Made by a program: the position numbers and the translations under genes. Under the pieces are notes generated by a model. It ran no database searches, was not told the DNA's origin, and saw nothing but the letters and a program-made list of their open reading frames with translations. DNA of 15,856 nucleotides from Conidiobolus incongruus B7586 (taxonomy: Eukaryota > Entomophthoromycota > Entomophthoromycetes > Entomophthorales > Conidiobolaceae), in the NCBI GenBank assembly GCA_000697335.1, contig JNEM01011503.1, positions 1 through 15,856 on the forward strand, written 5' to 3'. Below are positions 1 to 9,949 of this stretch, piece after piece (positions within the stretch are counted from its first letter, which is position 1; each line of letters begins with the position of its first letter).

Positions 1-746
1 AGCTGCTTTTTTAAATAGTTAAAGAGAGTTTTAAAATAATAATAATAAATTAATACAATTAAAATAGTTAAAGTTAATTAAAACATTAATAAATATATCT
101 ATAAAATATTTAATTAAAACAAATAATAAAGTGATAATTAAAGATAAAAAATCATAAGATTAATTAATTACTAAAATATTTTTAGTTTCTAGTAGTTTAA
201 TTAGTTAAATCTCTCTAATATATATAATTATATTTATAAAATCATTAGTCTATTAAAACTTTTGTGGATTAAAATAAAATTTGCTAATTAATTATAAAAG
301 AATAAATTTTAAAATAATATTAATATTATTTAAGTTAAATTGATATTTAGTAGATTAAGATTATTGAAAATTAAATAAATTTTGCTTTTTAAGAAGATAG
401 TTATTAACTTTATAATTAACTTATATTTTTTAACAATAATAGTAATTTTTATTTACTTTTAATTAAATTTTAACTTTTTTACTAAAGATTTTCATATAAA
501 GCTTTAAAGCAGAAACATTTATCATTTAAAATTTAAGAAAGTTAAAGTAAGTTTTAAAAAATTAATTTTTAAAATAAAAAAATTTACTTATAGAGTAAAA
601 AATATTATTAATTATAATTGTTATATTACAAATGTTAAAAAAAACATATTATTAAAATATTCCTTATTAATTAACTAGAGTTTTATTTAAAAGTTAAGGT
701 ATTGTAATAATTTATAAATTTATTTTTCTTTAGTGATATTTAATAT
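1..746 (-). mobile_element. Older chromovirus copy, left portion (interrupted)
   Basis: This stretch aligns collinearly with 4600-5347 of the inner element, the part covering the end of gag and the start of the protease region. It therefore belongs to another copy of the same Ty3/gypsy family. It stops exactly where the LTR at 747 starts, and its continuation resumes at 6458, so it is the left half of an element split by a later insertion. It is more depleted in C and G than the matching part of the inner copy, which fits greater age. The rest of this older copy, including its other LTR, lies beyond the left end of the window. It is broken in many places. Confidence 0.85.
742..746. repeat. 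Target site duplication, left copy (AATAT)
   Basis: The five bases before the TG that opens the LTR at 747 are identical to the five bases after the LTR that ends at 6457. A 5-base duplication is usual for Ty3/gypsy integrases. The corresponding uninterrupted site can be seen in the inner element itself at about 5343-5347. Confidence 0.8.
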
Positions 747-1143
747 TGTAATTGTAGTGGTAATTAAACTAATATAGTGTAGAGGAAGACTTAATATAAA
801 AGTAGTGTGGCACAGAACATGGTAATATAATGTGGCTGTAGTGTGCAAGTGTAAACAAAGTTTAATTAAGCTTCAAACTAAGATGAGTCACTGATATATT
901 AAGATTTATATTAGGTAGTGCCAATATCCTATAATATTAATAGAATATAGTCTCAATTTTAGAAATAGTGTAAAGGTAAAAATAGTAAGAATTGAGAAGA
1001 AAAAAAAAACCTAGTTTATTAGATAATTTAATACTATTTATATAATTAATTTAATTATATAAGTATAAATTAATCATATAATTTATAATTAATTGGATTA
1101 TATGAAAGTGTATATAAGAATTTAAAGAACTAGTCTCTTAATA
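747..1143 (-). repeat. 3' LTR of the inner chromovirus
   Basis: This roughly 397-base repeat matches 6060-6457 and 7168-7567 over its whole length. On the minus strand, the LTR starts like TGTTAAGAGAC and ends like CACTTACA. By hand I count about 36 substitutions against 6060-6457, all but about two of them transitions, and one single-base length difference in an A-rich run. Confidence 0.9.
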
Positions 1144-1155
1144 CTCCTTTAGTAG
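1144..1155 (-). other. Probable polypurine tract of the chromovirus
   Basis: On the minus strand the bases directly before the 3' LTR read AAAGGAG, the position and composition expected of the plus-strand priming site of an LTR element. The tract is short and the surrounding DNA has decayed. Confidence 0.5.
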
Positions 1156-1175
1156 GTTTTTTAGAAGAGACACAC

Positions 1176-1345
1176 TCTTTAATTTTTTGCAAATAGGTAT
1201 AATAAGCTAAAGTATTCTTAATATTTTCTAGAGGTTCTTATGTAGCTTCTTTAATAGGATAACCCATCTATTTTACATAAAAATAAAGCTTATTCCTAAT
1301 AGATTTAAACTTAATTATGTAATCAACATAATATTTTTCTTCTTT
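1176..1345 (-). pseudogene. Chromodomain relic at the C-terminus of pol
   Basis: The minus strand encodes the remains of a chromodomain: a beta-strand block ending in a YxVxY-like pattern, then a K-x-x-G-Y-like block, an E-P-x-E-N-like block and a following helix. It lies after the integrase and just before the 3' LTR, as in chromoviruses. In that group the domain binds methylated histone H3 lysine 9 and steers insertion into heterochromatin. Fossil, broken. Confidence 0.75.
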
Positions 1346-1699
1346 ATCTTAATTAATAGTTGGATCAAGTTTTAAGGTTTTTAATTAATTAGGAAAAGTG
1401 TTAAAATCTTTAAAGTATGGTTTAATTTTAGATATATAAAAGGTAAGGTTGATCCTTAAAGTTAAAAGTAATTCCAAGGTAATATTTTCAAAATTTAAAT
1501 CAATAGATTAAATTTTATAGGGACTATAATATAATAGTAAGTATTTAGGATTTAAGCTAGATTTAAGTAGGGTAGGTTTAAAGGTAGATTGTTCTAAGTA
1601 TACAAACATACTAGTTTTATATTTAAAAGGGTTTTTAGATAACTTTAAGTATTATTATTCTATAATCCTTTAATTTTCTTCTAAGTTAAATTTGATAAG

Positions 1700-2450
1700 G
1701 GAATTAATATGTTTGATATTGGATTAAAATTCAACAATGTTTAAAGGTAAGTTGATTTAAAGTTTTAGGGTAATTATTAAGTTAGGATGTTTGTTATAAT
1801 TAATGAAATAAAGGCTAAAACCTGTTAATTTATTAATAAAGGTGTTAAATGAATATTAGAGTTGGTAGATATAAGCATCTTAATTTAACTAATTAGTGTT
1901 AATATAAGCTTTAATCATTTATTTTAAGGTTTTAATAGTTTTTTCAACAAGTTTATTGGTTTAGTGATAATTGGTAGTAGACATAGCTAGGTTAATTTTA
2001 AAAGAAGAGGATAGTGACTTTTAAAATCAAGAGTTGAATTATACATCTTTATCAAATACAATAGTTTGTAGAATTCTATAATAAGTAAAGATATTAAAGA
2101 ATAATAATTGTGTAACATCTTTAATTATAGAAGTTTTGAAACAAGGAATAAAATAAACATATTTAGAAAATGAATCAATTACAATTAGTAAATTATTATA
2201 ACTATTTGTTGATTTAAAAATTTCTATGAAATCAAGTTGGATTTGTTACTAAGTTTTATTAAAGACTTATAAAGGAATAAGTTTACTATATTTTAGTTGA
2301 GTATTATATTTAGTTCTTTAGCATATATCACAGGTATTAGTGTATTTCTAAACTAATTTAACTAGGGAAAGCTAGTAGTACTTTATTTTAATTCTCTCAA
2401 CAATCTTTAACTAGTTTTGATATCCTCTAACAAGTAAGTTATAGTATTCA
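1700..2450 (-). pseudogene. Integrase relic of the chromovirus
   Basis: On the minus strand there is a zinc-finger CxxC pair near 2320-2340. The start of the catalytic core follows near 2220-2240 (D-F-I type) and 2165-2185 (D-S-F-S-K-Y). A later block near 1950-2080 resembles the D-x-D-x-x-F and S-T-x-Y-H region of retroviral-type integrases. This order and these motifs identify a Ty3/gypsy integrase. The segment is fossil, with many breaks. Confidence 0.85.
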
Positions 2451-2749
2451 TTAAATATTATTTGTTAAATCTTGGGAATGTTAGGAATATATAAACAATT
2501 ATTATAATATAGTAAGTTATTGATAGGTTTAAATTATTTAACATATTTTAGTTAGTTTTCTAATAGTTTAAAGAGTTCTTCTTTAACTAAAATAAAGAAA
2601 TTATTATTTAATAGTGTTTCTTAAAATAGTTTAATAAATTCTTTATTTCTTTTATTAATGATTATTAAGTTAATATTTGCTGGATTTTTACAATTAGAAT
2701 AAAAGGGTAGGTATGTAAGATTTTTTAACAAAGTATCTACAACATAGTT

Positions 2750-3260
2750 TTATTAACCTAAAAGATATTAAATAAAGAAAAGGTAAACTTAAATAGTTTT
2801 AATCTATTTAATTTATTTTCTTAATAAATGCTTCTAAGTATTTAAGTAGATAAGTAATTTGTGATTTGTAAATATTAAGAAAAAATTACAGGATAAAAAA
2901 TATAAGTGATTTTTGATTATTTCTACTAAAGCAAAGAGTTTTTATTTATAGACTAGGTATTTTAATTCAGCTAGTTTTATTTTTCTTAACTAGAATGTTA
3001 TTGTTTTTAAGGTAACATTTATAAAGTTAAACTTAACCTATTCTCCCCTATTTATTATTTTATCTTATAGTTATAAGGTAAAATATAAATTAAATTTAAA
3101 CTAGGTTAATTATTTACTAATTGCAAAAGAATTAAAGTTAGTAAAAATAATAGTAGGTAGTTTTAAATTAAAGATAAATAAAGCAAAAACATTGGTAATA
3201 TAGAAAATCAAAGCATTTATACAAAAAGTATATAGTGGGGTTTATTTAAAAAGAGAGTCT
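2750..3260 (-). pseudogene. RNase H region relic
   Basis: This lies between the reverse transcriptase and integrase relics on the minus strand, where RNase H belongs in Ty3/gypsy. Near 2800-2880 the remains resemble the block at the end of gypsy RNase H that precedes the integrase. Identification rests mostly on position. Fossil, broken. Confidence 0.6.
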
Positions 3261-3289
3261 TTCTTTAAAAGATTAGTAAGAAAAACAAT

Positions 3290-4060
3290 AAGTTCAATAA
3301 AAGAATCAATGAAATCTTTAAAGTAATTTAATAATTTAAGTATAAACATAATTTAATCTTTGTTTATAGGTATAATAAAAGCTCTAACACTATTGAGTTT
3401 AGTTAGATCAATACTAATTCCTTAAAAGGAAACAATATAACTATAGAAAAAGATAGAAAAGGTACTAAAAATGTATTTTGATAGTTTTAAAAGTAATTTA
3501 TATTCTTGAATAATTTGTAAAATTTAATTAACATGTTAAATATATTCTTTTTTAGTTTTTAAATAGATTAAGATATTATCAAGGTAAGTAATAATAAAGT
3601 TATTAAAAACAAGGTTGAAAAAGGAATTAATAAATTAAATAAAAGTTACAAAAGCATTACACAATCTAAAGTTTATAACAGTAAATTTATAGTAGCTTAA
3701 AAGAGTATTGAAAATAGTTAAAAAGATAGAATTTTCTTCAACTTTAATGTTGTAATATTTATTCTTAACATCTAGTTTAGTAAATATAGTTGATTTAAGT
3801 AGTTTATCCTTAACATTATATAGGTTTAATAATAAAGTTTTATCCTTGATAATTTTAGAGTTTAAAATATAGTTATCAATATATAATCTTTAACCACCAT
3901 TAGCTTTTTTTACAAAGAGGATTAGAGATCTTTATAGTAAGGAAAAAGGTTTAATATACCTATTTTCAAGTAGTTTTTGGATTTCTTCTTTTAAGGTTTA
4001 GTATTGTTCAGGAGATAAATGGTAAGTAAGCTTTAAATATAGTTGTATACTAAAGATTAG
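3290..4060 (-). pseudogene. Reverse transcriptase relic
   Basis: Read on the minus strand, the first block near 3890-4040 matches the L-L-E...I-x-P-S and L-F-V-K-K-x-x-G region of gypsy RT. A block near 3640-3690 matches the L-C-N-A-x-x-T-F region. The Y-L-D-D-type catalytic box lies at about 3570-3590. The G-I-S-x-D block that follows RT in gypsy elements appears near 3400-3430. The order is correct for a Ty3/gypsy polymerase. Fossil, with many breaks. Confidence 0.9.
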
Positions 4061-4389
4061 TTTAATTTTATGTTTAATATTATGTTTAGGTGGTAATCTA
4101 TTTACAAATTCAAAAACATTAGCAAATTAACTTATTATATTATATAGGAAGTGGTTATTAAATATAACTTCATTAAAATCAATAAATAAAGTGTTAATAG
4201 ATAAATAATAAACAAATATATATCCCTATAAATTATTTAAGTTTTTGATTAGCTTTTTACATTGATTTTTACTTATAATGATAAAATTATTTGCTACAAT
4301 TATAAAGTTAGTGTTAGGTAAAGTATTTAATAGTTTTATAATAGGGTAATATAGATTTTTTAAGATTAATTCCACTAATTTCTTTTAGA

Positions 4390-4720
4390 AAGTAAAAGAA
4401 ATAAATTTGTAACCTTCTAAAGTAATATTTATAGATATAAGATTGTGATATTCAAACCAATTTTAACCTAGTATAAAATTATAACCAATGTTACTAATCA
4501 AGAATTTAATATATTGGGAGTAGTTAAGGGATAATAATAAGTATCTAAATACAGTGTTAGATGTTTATTCTATTAAGTTGTTAACATATTTAATTATCAA
4601 GTTACTTTTTTAGGTAGGTAAAGATAACTTTACAACAATAAAAGAAGAGATAATACAATTAAAATAACTAGAGTTAATTAAAACACTAACAAGTGTATTT
4701 ATAAAAGAACTAGTTAATAC
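4390..4720 (-). pseudogene. Aspartic protease relic
   Basis: Near 4650-4690 on the minus strand is the remnant of the L-I-D-S-G-type active-site block. Near 4390-4490 is a block resembling I-L-G-x-x-W-x-x-x-H-N that closes gypsy proteases. The segment lies between the gag and RT regions. Its first part is duplicated in the older copy at about 1-130. Fossil, broken. Confidence 0.7.
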
Positions 4721-4979
4721 AAACAATAAAGTGATAGTTAAAGGTAAAAAATCACAAGGTAAATCAATTACTAGAATATTTCTAGTTTCTAGTAGTTTAA
4801 TCAGTTAGATTTCTCTAGTATATATAATTTAATTTGTAGAATCATTAGTTTATTAGAACTTTTGTGGATTAGATTAGAATTTACTAACCAATTATAAAAA
4901 GGGTGATTCTAAAGTTATATTGATATTATTCAGGTTTGATTTATGGTTGGTAAGTTGGGATTATTGAGAATTAAATAGA

Positions 4980-6059
4980 TGTTGCTTCTTTAAAAGGTAT
5001 TTATTAGCTTTATAATTAACTTAAGTCTTTCAACAGTAATAACAACCTTTGTTTACTCTTAAGTAAGCTTTAGCTTTTTTACTAAAGGTTTTCTTGTAAA
5101 ACCTTAAAGCAAAAACATCTATCATTTAAAACTTAAGTAGGTTAAAGTAAAGTTTAAAAGATTAATTTTTAAGGTAGGAAAATTTAGTTATAGAGTAAAA
5201 GATATCATTAATTATAATGGTTATATCACAAATGTCAGAAAAAAACATATTATCAAAGTGTTCCCTATTAACTAACTAGAACTTTACTTGAAGGTTAAGG
5301 TATTATAATAGTTTGTAGATTTATTCTTCTTCAGTGATATTTAGTATATTTAAACATATCTCATTAAATTTCTCAATTAATTATCTTGTAGAAGTTTTTT
5401 ATTTAAGTTAGGAAAACTTTTCTCTTGTTAATTAAACTTGATTTTTTAGGTAATACCTCTCTTTAAAAGCTTTTTCTAATTGTTTAAAAGTTTATATTTT
5501 TGTAATAAGTTATCCTCCTGAAGATTTTTTAGGATTAAGCTTATAATGAGTTAACTACCAAGTATAAACAAATTTTTCCAAAAAAAAAGTAGCTAATTTA
5601 AGTATATTCTTTAGATCTTTATCAAGAATCAAATTAAGGTAATTCTTTATGTTTTTAAGGTAGTTTTCAAGCTTGTAAAGGTTTTTTAAACTATTATAAA
5701 TAGTTAATTTGTCTTTAAAAATACTAAAGAGGTGGTTTAATATATTAACTATAATAAAGTAGCTGGTTTATTAGATTTAAGCTCTTTGAAACATGTTTTT
5801 TTCAATCAAAAGTTGTTTAATATAAGTTTCTTAGAGGGTAATAAGCTTTTAAAAACTAAAATCTTAGATTTATTTAGTAATTAAGCTATTATCATTGTTA
5901 AAATAATATAAGGGTATTTTTTTTTAGTGGTATTATAATATATTGTGTTAAATTTAAATGAAATAAATTATAGATAAAATTTAAAATAGTAATAATTAGG
6001 TTTAATATAGATAGTTATTAATTTCTAATAGGTTTTTAACAGTTTTATTGTTGTTATTA
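4980..6059 (-). pseudogene. gag region relic
   Basis: This segment lies between the 5' LTR and the protease relic on the minus strand, where gag belongs. A cysteine-containing patch near 4998-5046 may be the remains of the nucleocapsid zinc knuckle, but it is weak. The half at 5348-6059 is repeated at 6463-7167 in the older copy, and the other half is repeated within 1-746. No intact reading frame remains. The inner edge next to the LTR should hold the tRNA primer site, but it is too decayed to identify. Confidence 0.6.
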
Positions 6060-6457
6060 TATAAGTATAGTGGTAGTTAAATTAATATAGTATAGAGGAA
6101 AACTTAATATAAAAGTAGTGTGGTATAAAACATAATAATATAATGTAACTATAGTGTACAAATGTAAACAAAGTTTAATTAAGCTTTAAACTAGGATGAA
6201 TCACTAATATATTAAAATTTATATTAGGTAGTGTTAATATCCTATAATATTAATAGAATATAGTTTCAATTTTAGAAATAGTGTAAAAGTAAAAATAGTA
6301 AGAATTAAGAGGAAAAAGAAAAACCTAGTTTATTAAATAATTTAATACTATTTATACAATTAATTTAACTATATAAGTATAAATTAATCATATAATTTAT
6401 AGTTAATTGGATTATATGAAAGTGTATATAAGAATTTAGAGAAATAGTCTCTTAACA
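6060..6457 (-). repeat. 5' LTR of the inner chromovirus
   Basis: This 398-base repeat pairs with 747-1143 and ends in CA at 6457, directly before the second AATAT. It is somewhat more decayed than its partner. As the 5' LTR in minus-strand reading, it would have carried the promoter. Confidence 0.9.
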
Positions 6458-6462
6458 AATAT
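6458..6462. repeat. Target site duplication, right copy (AATAT)
   Basis: Identical to 742-746. Together they bracket the inner element exactly and show that it arrived by integration rather than by recombination between LTRs. Confidence 0.8.
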
Positions 6463-7567
6463 ATTCAAATATATTAAATCTCTCAATTAATTACCTTATA
6501 AAAATTTTTTGTTTAAGTTAAAAAAGCTTTTCTCTTGTTAATTAAACTTAATTTTTTAAGTAATATTTTTCTTTAAAAGCTTTTTCTAATTATTTAAAGG
6601 TTTATATTTTTATAATAAGTTATACCCTTAAAAACTCTTTAGGATTAAGTTTATAATAAGTTAACTATTAAGTATAAATATATTTTATTAAAAAAATAGT
6701 TAATTTAAATATATTCTTTAAATCTTTATTAAAAATTAAATTAAAATAATTCTTTATATTTTTAAAATAGTTTTTAAATATATAAAGGTTTTTAAAAATA
6801 TTATAAGTAGTTAGTTTGTTTTTAAAAATATTAAAGAAGTAGTTTAATATATTAACTATAATAAAATAACTAGTTTGTTAAATTTAAGCTATTTGAGTTA
6901 TATTTTTCTTAACCAAAAGTTGTTTAATATAAGTTTCTTAAAAGATAATAAATTTTTAAACACTAAAGTCTTAAATTTATTTAGTAATTAAGCTATTATT
7001 ATTATTAAAATAATATAAAAGTATCTTTTTTTTAGTGGTATTATAGTGTATAATGTTAAATTAAAGTAAAATAAATTATAAATAAGATTTAAAATAGTAA
7101 TAAATAGATTTAATACAGGTAATTATTAATTTTAAGTGGGTTTATAATAATTTTATTATTGTTATTATATAAACATAATAATAAATACTAATATAATATA
7201 GAAGAAAACTTAATATAAAAGTAATATAACATAAAATATAATATTATAACATAGTTGTAATATATAAATATAAATAAAGTTCAATTAAGCTTTAAATTAA
7301 AATAAGTTACTAATATATTAAGATTTATATTAGATAATGTTAATATATTATAATATTAGTAGGATATAGTATCAATCTTAGAAATAGTGAAAAAGATAAG
7401 AAATAATAAAAATTTGAGAAAAAAAAAGAGAAACCTAGTTTATTAAATAATTTAATACTATTTATAAAATTAATTTAGCTATAAAAATATAAATTAATCA
7501 TATAATTTATAGTTAATTAAATTATATGAAAATATATATAAGAATTTAGAAAACTAGTCTCTTAACA
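6463..7567 (-). mobile_element. Older chromovirus copy, right portion with its LTR
   Basis: Bases 6463-7167 align with 5348-6059 of the inner element (the N-terminal gag half) and run directly into an LTR at 7168. This continues, without loss, the sequence broken off at 746. It is more C/G-depleted than the matching part of the inner copy, so it is the older insertion. Many breaks; dead. Confidence 0.85.
7168..7567 (-). repeat. 5' LTR of the older chromovirus copy
   Basis: This third LTR, about 400 bases, is the most decayed of the three. It ends in CTTAACA, like the LTR at 6060-6457. The five bases after it (7568-7572) are AATAT, probably this copy's own target duplication, whose partner lies outside the window. 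Confidence 0.85.
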
Positions 7568-8899
7568 AATATTAATTGAATTTTTTATATTTTTCCTATA
7601 AAATACTAGAACATATTAAGATTTTATTAAATTATCTTGAATATTAATATAAAATAAGAAAAGTTAAAACTATATAAACTTTAAGTTAATTTAAGTTTTA
7701 TCTTGTTTTTAATAATAATTCATTTTCTAATTAAAAAGAAAGCAAACTCCAAGGTAAAAAAATTAAATATGCTATTTGAGGATTTATTTTAGTATTAAGA
7801 ACTTGATTTTGAATAGCAAATATATTACATAGAAAGGTTCTTTAGATAAAAAGATAATAAGCCATATAATATTAAGATATTATGACAAATATTATAAAAT
7901 TCAAAGTCTTTCAAAAAAATATAAAATGGAACTATAATTAAGCTTTTTATTTCTTATGTATAATACTTTGATATTATGAATTTCATAATTTTAAATTAAT
8001 ATTAAATAAAATAATATCAAATATATAATATAAAACTAAAATATTAAAATCAAGAATTATGAAAATTGTTCATATATAAGTATTTTATTATAATTTATTA
8101 TATACAAATATGAATAAATTATATTTATTAAAAATATAATACAATAATGTAACTAAAAAAAGAACTTGAAGTGAAGAATATAAAAAAGTCAAATTTGTTT
8201 TTATTAATAAAATAAAAAATCATATTAAGTAAATTAATAAAATTATATAAATTTAAATTAATTCTTTATTAAGGATAAATTAATTTTATAATTTTAATTT
8301 CAATAAAGATAAAACTAAATATATAAACATAAATCATATCCAGAATAAAAACCAATATATTAAAAAACTCTGTTGACTTTTAAAATAATATAAAATATAA
8401 TCTTTTCAAAAAATTCTATCTCAGATATAAAAAAATAATTAAGCTTGAGTTTATTATTATTTAATATTTTAAGCAGGCAGGTTTATTAACTTGGATATGA
8501 AACTAGATATAATAGCTATATAGTTGCTAAAAAATAAATTGTCATTATTATATTTAAAAGATTACAGTTAATGCATTTTAACTTTGTTTGTTATTGTTAT
8601 TAGAGATTAAGAATCATAATTGAAAAAGGAATTTAAGCTTTTGATTTTGGCATATATATTTTTATAATAACTAAGTTTATTTGATTTGATTATTGAATAA
8701 AAATATATTGAGAAAATTTATTGAATTTGATCAACTTATAATAAGTTATAAGGCGAATAATCTGAAAAAATTTGTTATAAAAGATATTATATGATAAAAA
8801 TCTTCTATAAGAATAAAAATAAATACCTTATAAATAATTTATATAAAGAATTTTACTAAATTGATTGTTGAACAATATCATATTAGTTTTTTCTTGAAT

Positions 8900-9330
8900 T
8901 TAACACTAAAAGGATGGTGGGAAAACAATAAATATATTAAGAGTAATGTATGAGAGCAATATTAAAATAATCTCACTACCAATTTAAGCAAAGCTTATTC
9001 AACAAACTGAGAGAATATCTTTGGTACAAGGTAATCGCTTGTGATAAGAATCACATAAGCAAAATATGTGGTAATTATGGATATTTGCATATGTAACTTG
9101 GATTAAGGAAGATTCTTAAGTGTCCTCAATATGATGTAAAGATGGATTGAGACATCAATACTACTAGAAATATTCCCTTTACTATCCAACAGCCAATTGA
9201 GCCAGCCTTCTAGGATTGATGTTAGGACTTACTCCCTTGGGATCTCGGAACTCCATACAAGACTTGGACAAGTTTAATTAAAGCAAACAGCCAATGTACT
9301 TATCAATAAAGGAATATTCATTATTTTGAA
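8900..9330. other. Less AT-rich non-coding island
   Basis: This stretch is visibly richer in G and C than its surroundings, but stops in all frames argue against protein coding. It holds a hairpin candidate (TGTCCTCAAT at 9121-9130 with ATTGAGACA at 9146-9154, one bulged base). It also holds a direct repeat of AACAGCCAAT at 9188-9197 and 9286-9295, each with a CCAAT core. It could be regulatory DNA, an unrecognised RNA gene or an old repeat fragment. I cannot tell which. Confidence 0.4.
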
Positions 9331-9880
9331 AATTTTTATTAAATATACTTACAAATATTCACCTAATACATTGTCAATTTATGTTTTAATTATAAATATG
9401 ATCAATTAAAACTACTCCAGATAATTCGAAAGGTTAATTGTTATTGATAAGATGTACATTATGTTCAAAACGATGATAATCATAATATGCCTAATCAGTA
9501 ATATGATTCTGTAGTAATTGATAAATAGAAATTCAATTTAAAAAATTTTATTGCTACATTTAAGTAATATAAATTGGATCTTGAAATAAAATTAATTTTC
9601 TTAGAACAATAGATTGTTACTTAAGGAATAGATGTCCACTTTTAGTTGTCCTCAAACTTCAATGTCTATTCTCAAAGCTCGGACTCTGAAAATTGGATTT
9701 AATTGATTTTTTATGATGAATGATGAATCATGAATTACTTTGAGCATTTAATATCCAAATAGAGTAAACAATCCATTTCAATTACTATTTGAATCCATTA
9801 ATTGTCAAGTGATCAAGTATTCAAGTGTATAGAAATAATTAAAAACAAATACGTTTAAAATTAATTTATTCGAGTGAACA

Positions 9881-9893
9881 TATATATACCAAT
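9881..9893 (+). promoter_or_regulatory. Candidate TATA and CCAAT box of the carrier gene
   Basis: TATATATA at 9881-9888 is followed at once by CCAAT at 9889-9893, about 60 bases before the proposed start codon. In such AT-rich DNA a TATA string is expected by chance, so only the position supports the call. In fungi CCAAT is the target of the HAP complex, which controls respiratory genes. Confidence 0.25.
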
Positions 9894-9949
9894 ATGATAC
9901 AATACAGAATCTTAATTTTTTTTCCTTTATCTTTCTAAATTAATTATCA

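Larger units (their letters stand above)
747..6457 (-). mobile_element. Nearly full-length Ty3/gypsy chromovirus fossil
   Basis: This 5.7 kb LTR retrotransposon is read on the minus strand. Its order is 5' LTR (6060-6457), gag region, protease, reverse transcriptase, RNase H, integrase, chromodomain and 3' LTR (747-1143). The integrase-after-RT order marks Ty3/gypsy and the terminal chromodomain marks a chromovirus. All parts are present in the expected order, but every coding part carries many breaks, so the element is dead. C and G are strongly depleted throughout, in the manner of repeat-induced point mutation. It is inserted into an older copy of its own family and flanked by a 5-base duplication. 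The ends follow the TG...CA rule, allowing for decay. Confidence 0.92.
7573..9949. other. Intergenic, AT-rich, no gene seen
   Basis: No reading frame with protein-like character is visible on either strand. Bases 7573-8880 are nearly pure A+T with short palindromes, for example arms ATTATGAA/TTCATAAT at 7973-7989. CA and TG dinucleotides are clearly commoner here than in the fossil, so the heavy C/G depletion stops at about 7567. From about 8890 the sequence is more complex (see the island entry). The last few hundred bases should contain the carrier gene's promoter. Confidence 0.7.

Noticed and set aside
747-7567. A simple tandem array of LTR elements sharing LTRs
   Set aside because: The sequence after the middle LTR is mid-interior rather than the polypurine-side end, and the target duplication brackets only the inner element. 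Nesting fits better.
9686-9760. ATGATGA-rich stretch resembling a C-box of a C/D snoRNA
   Set aside because: No CTGA D-box lies at a suitable distance downstream and there is no terminal stem. The only CTGA lies upstream.
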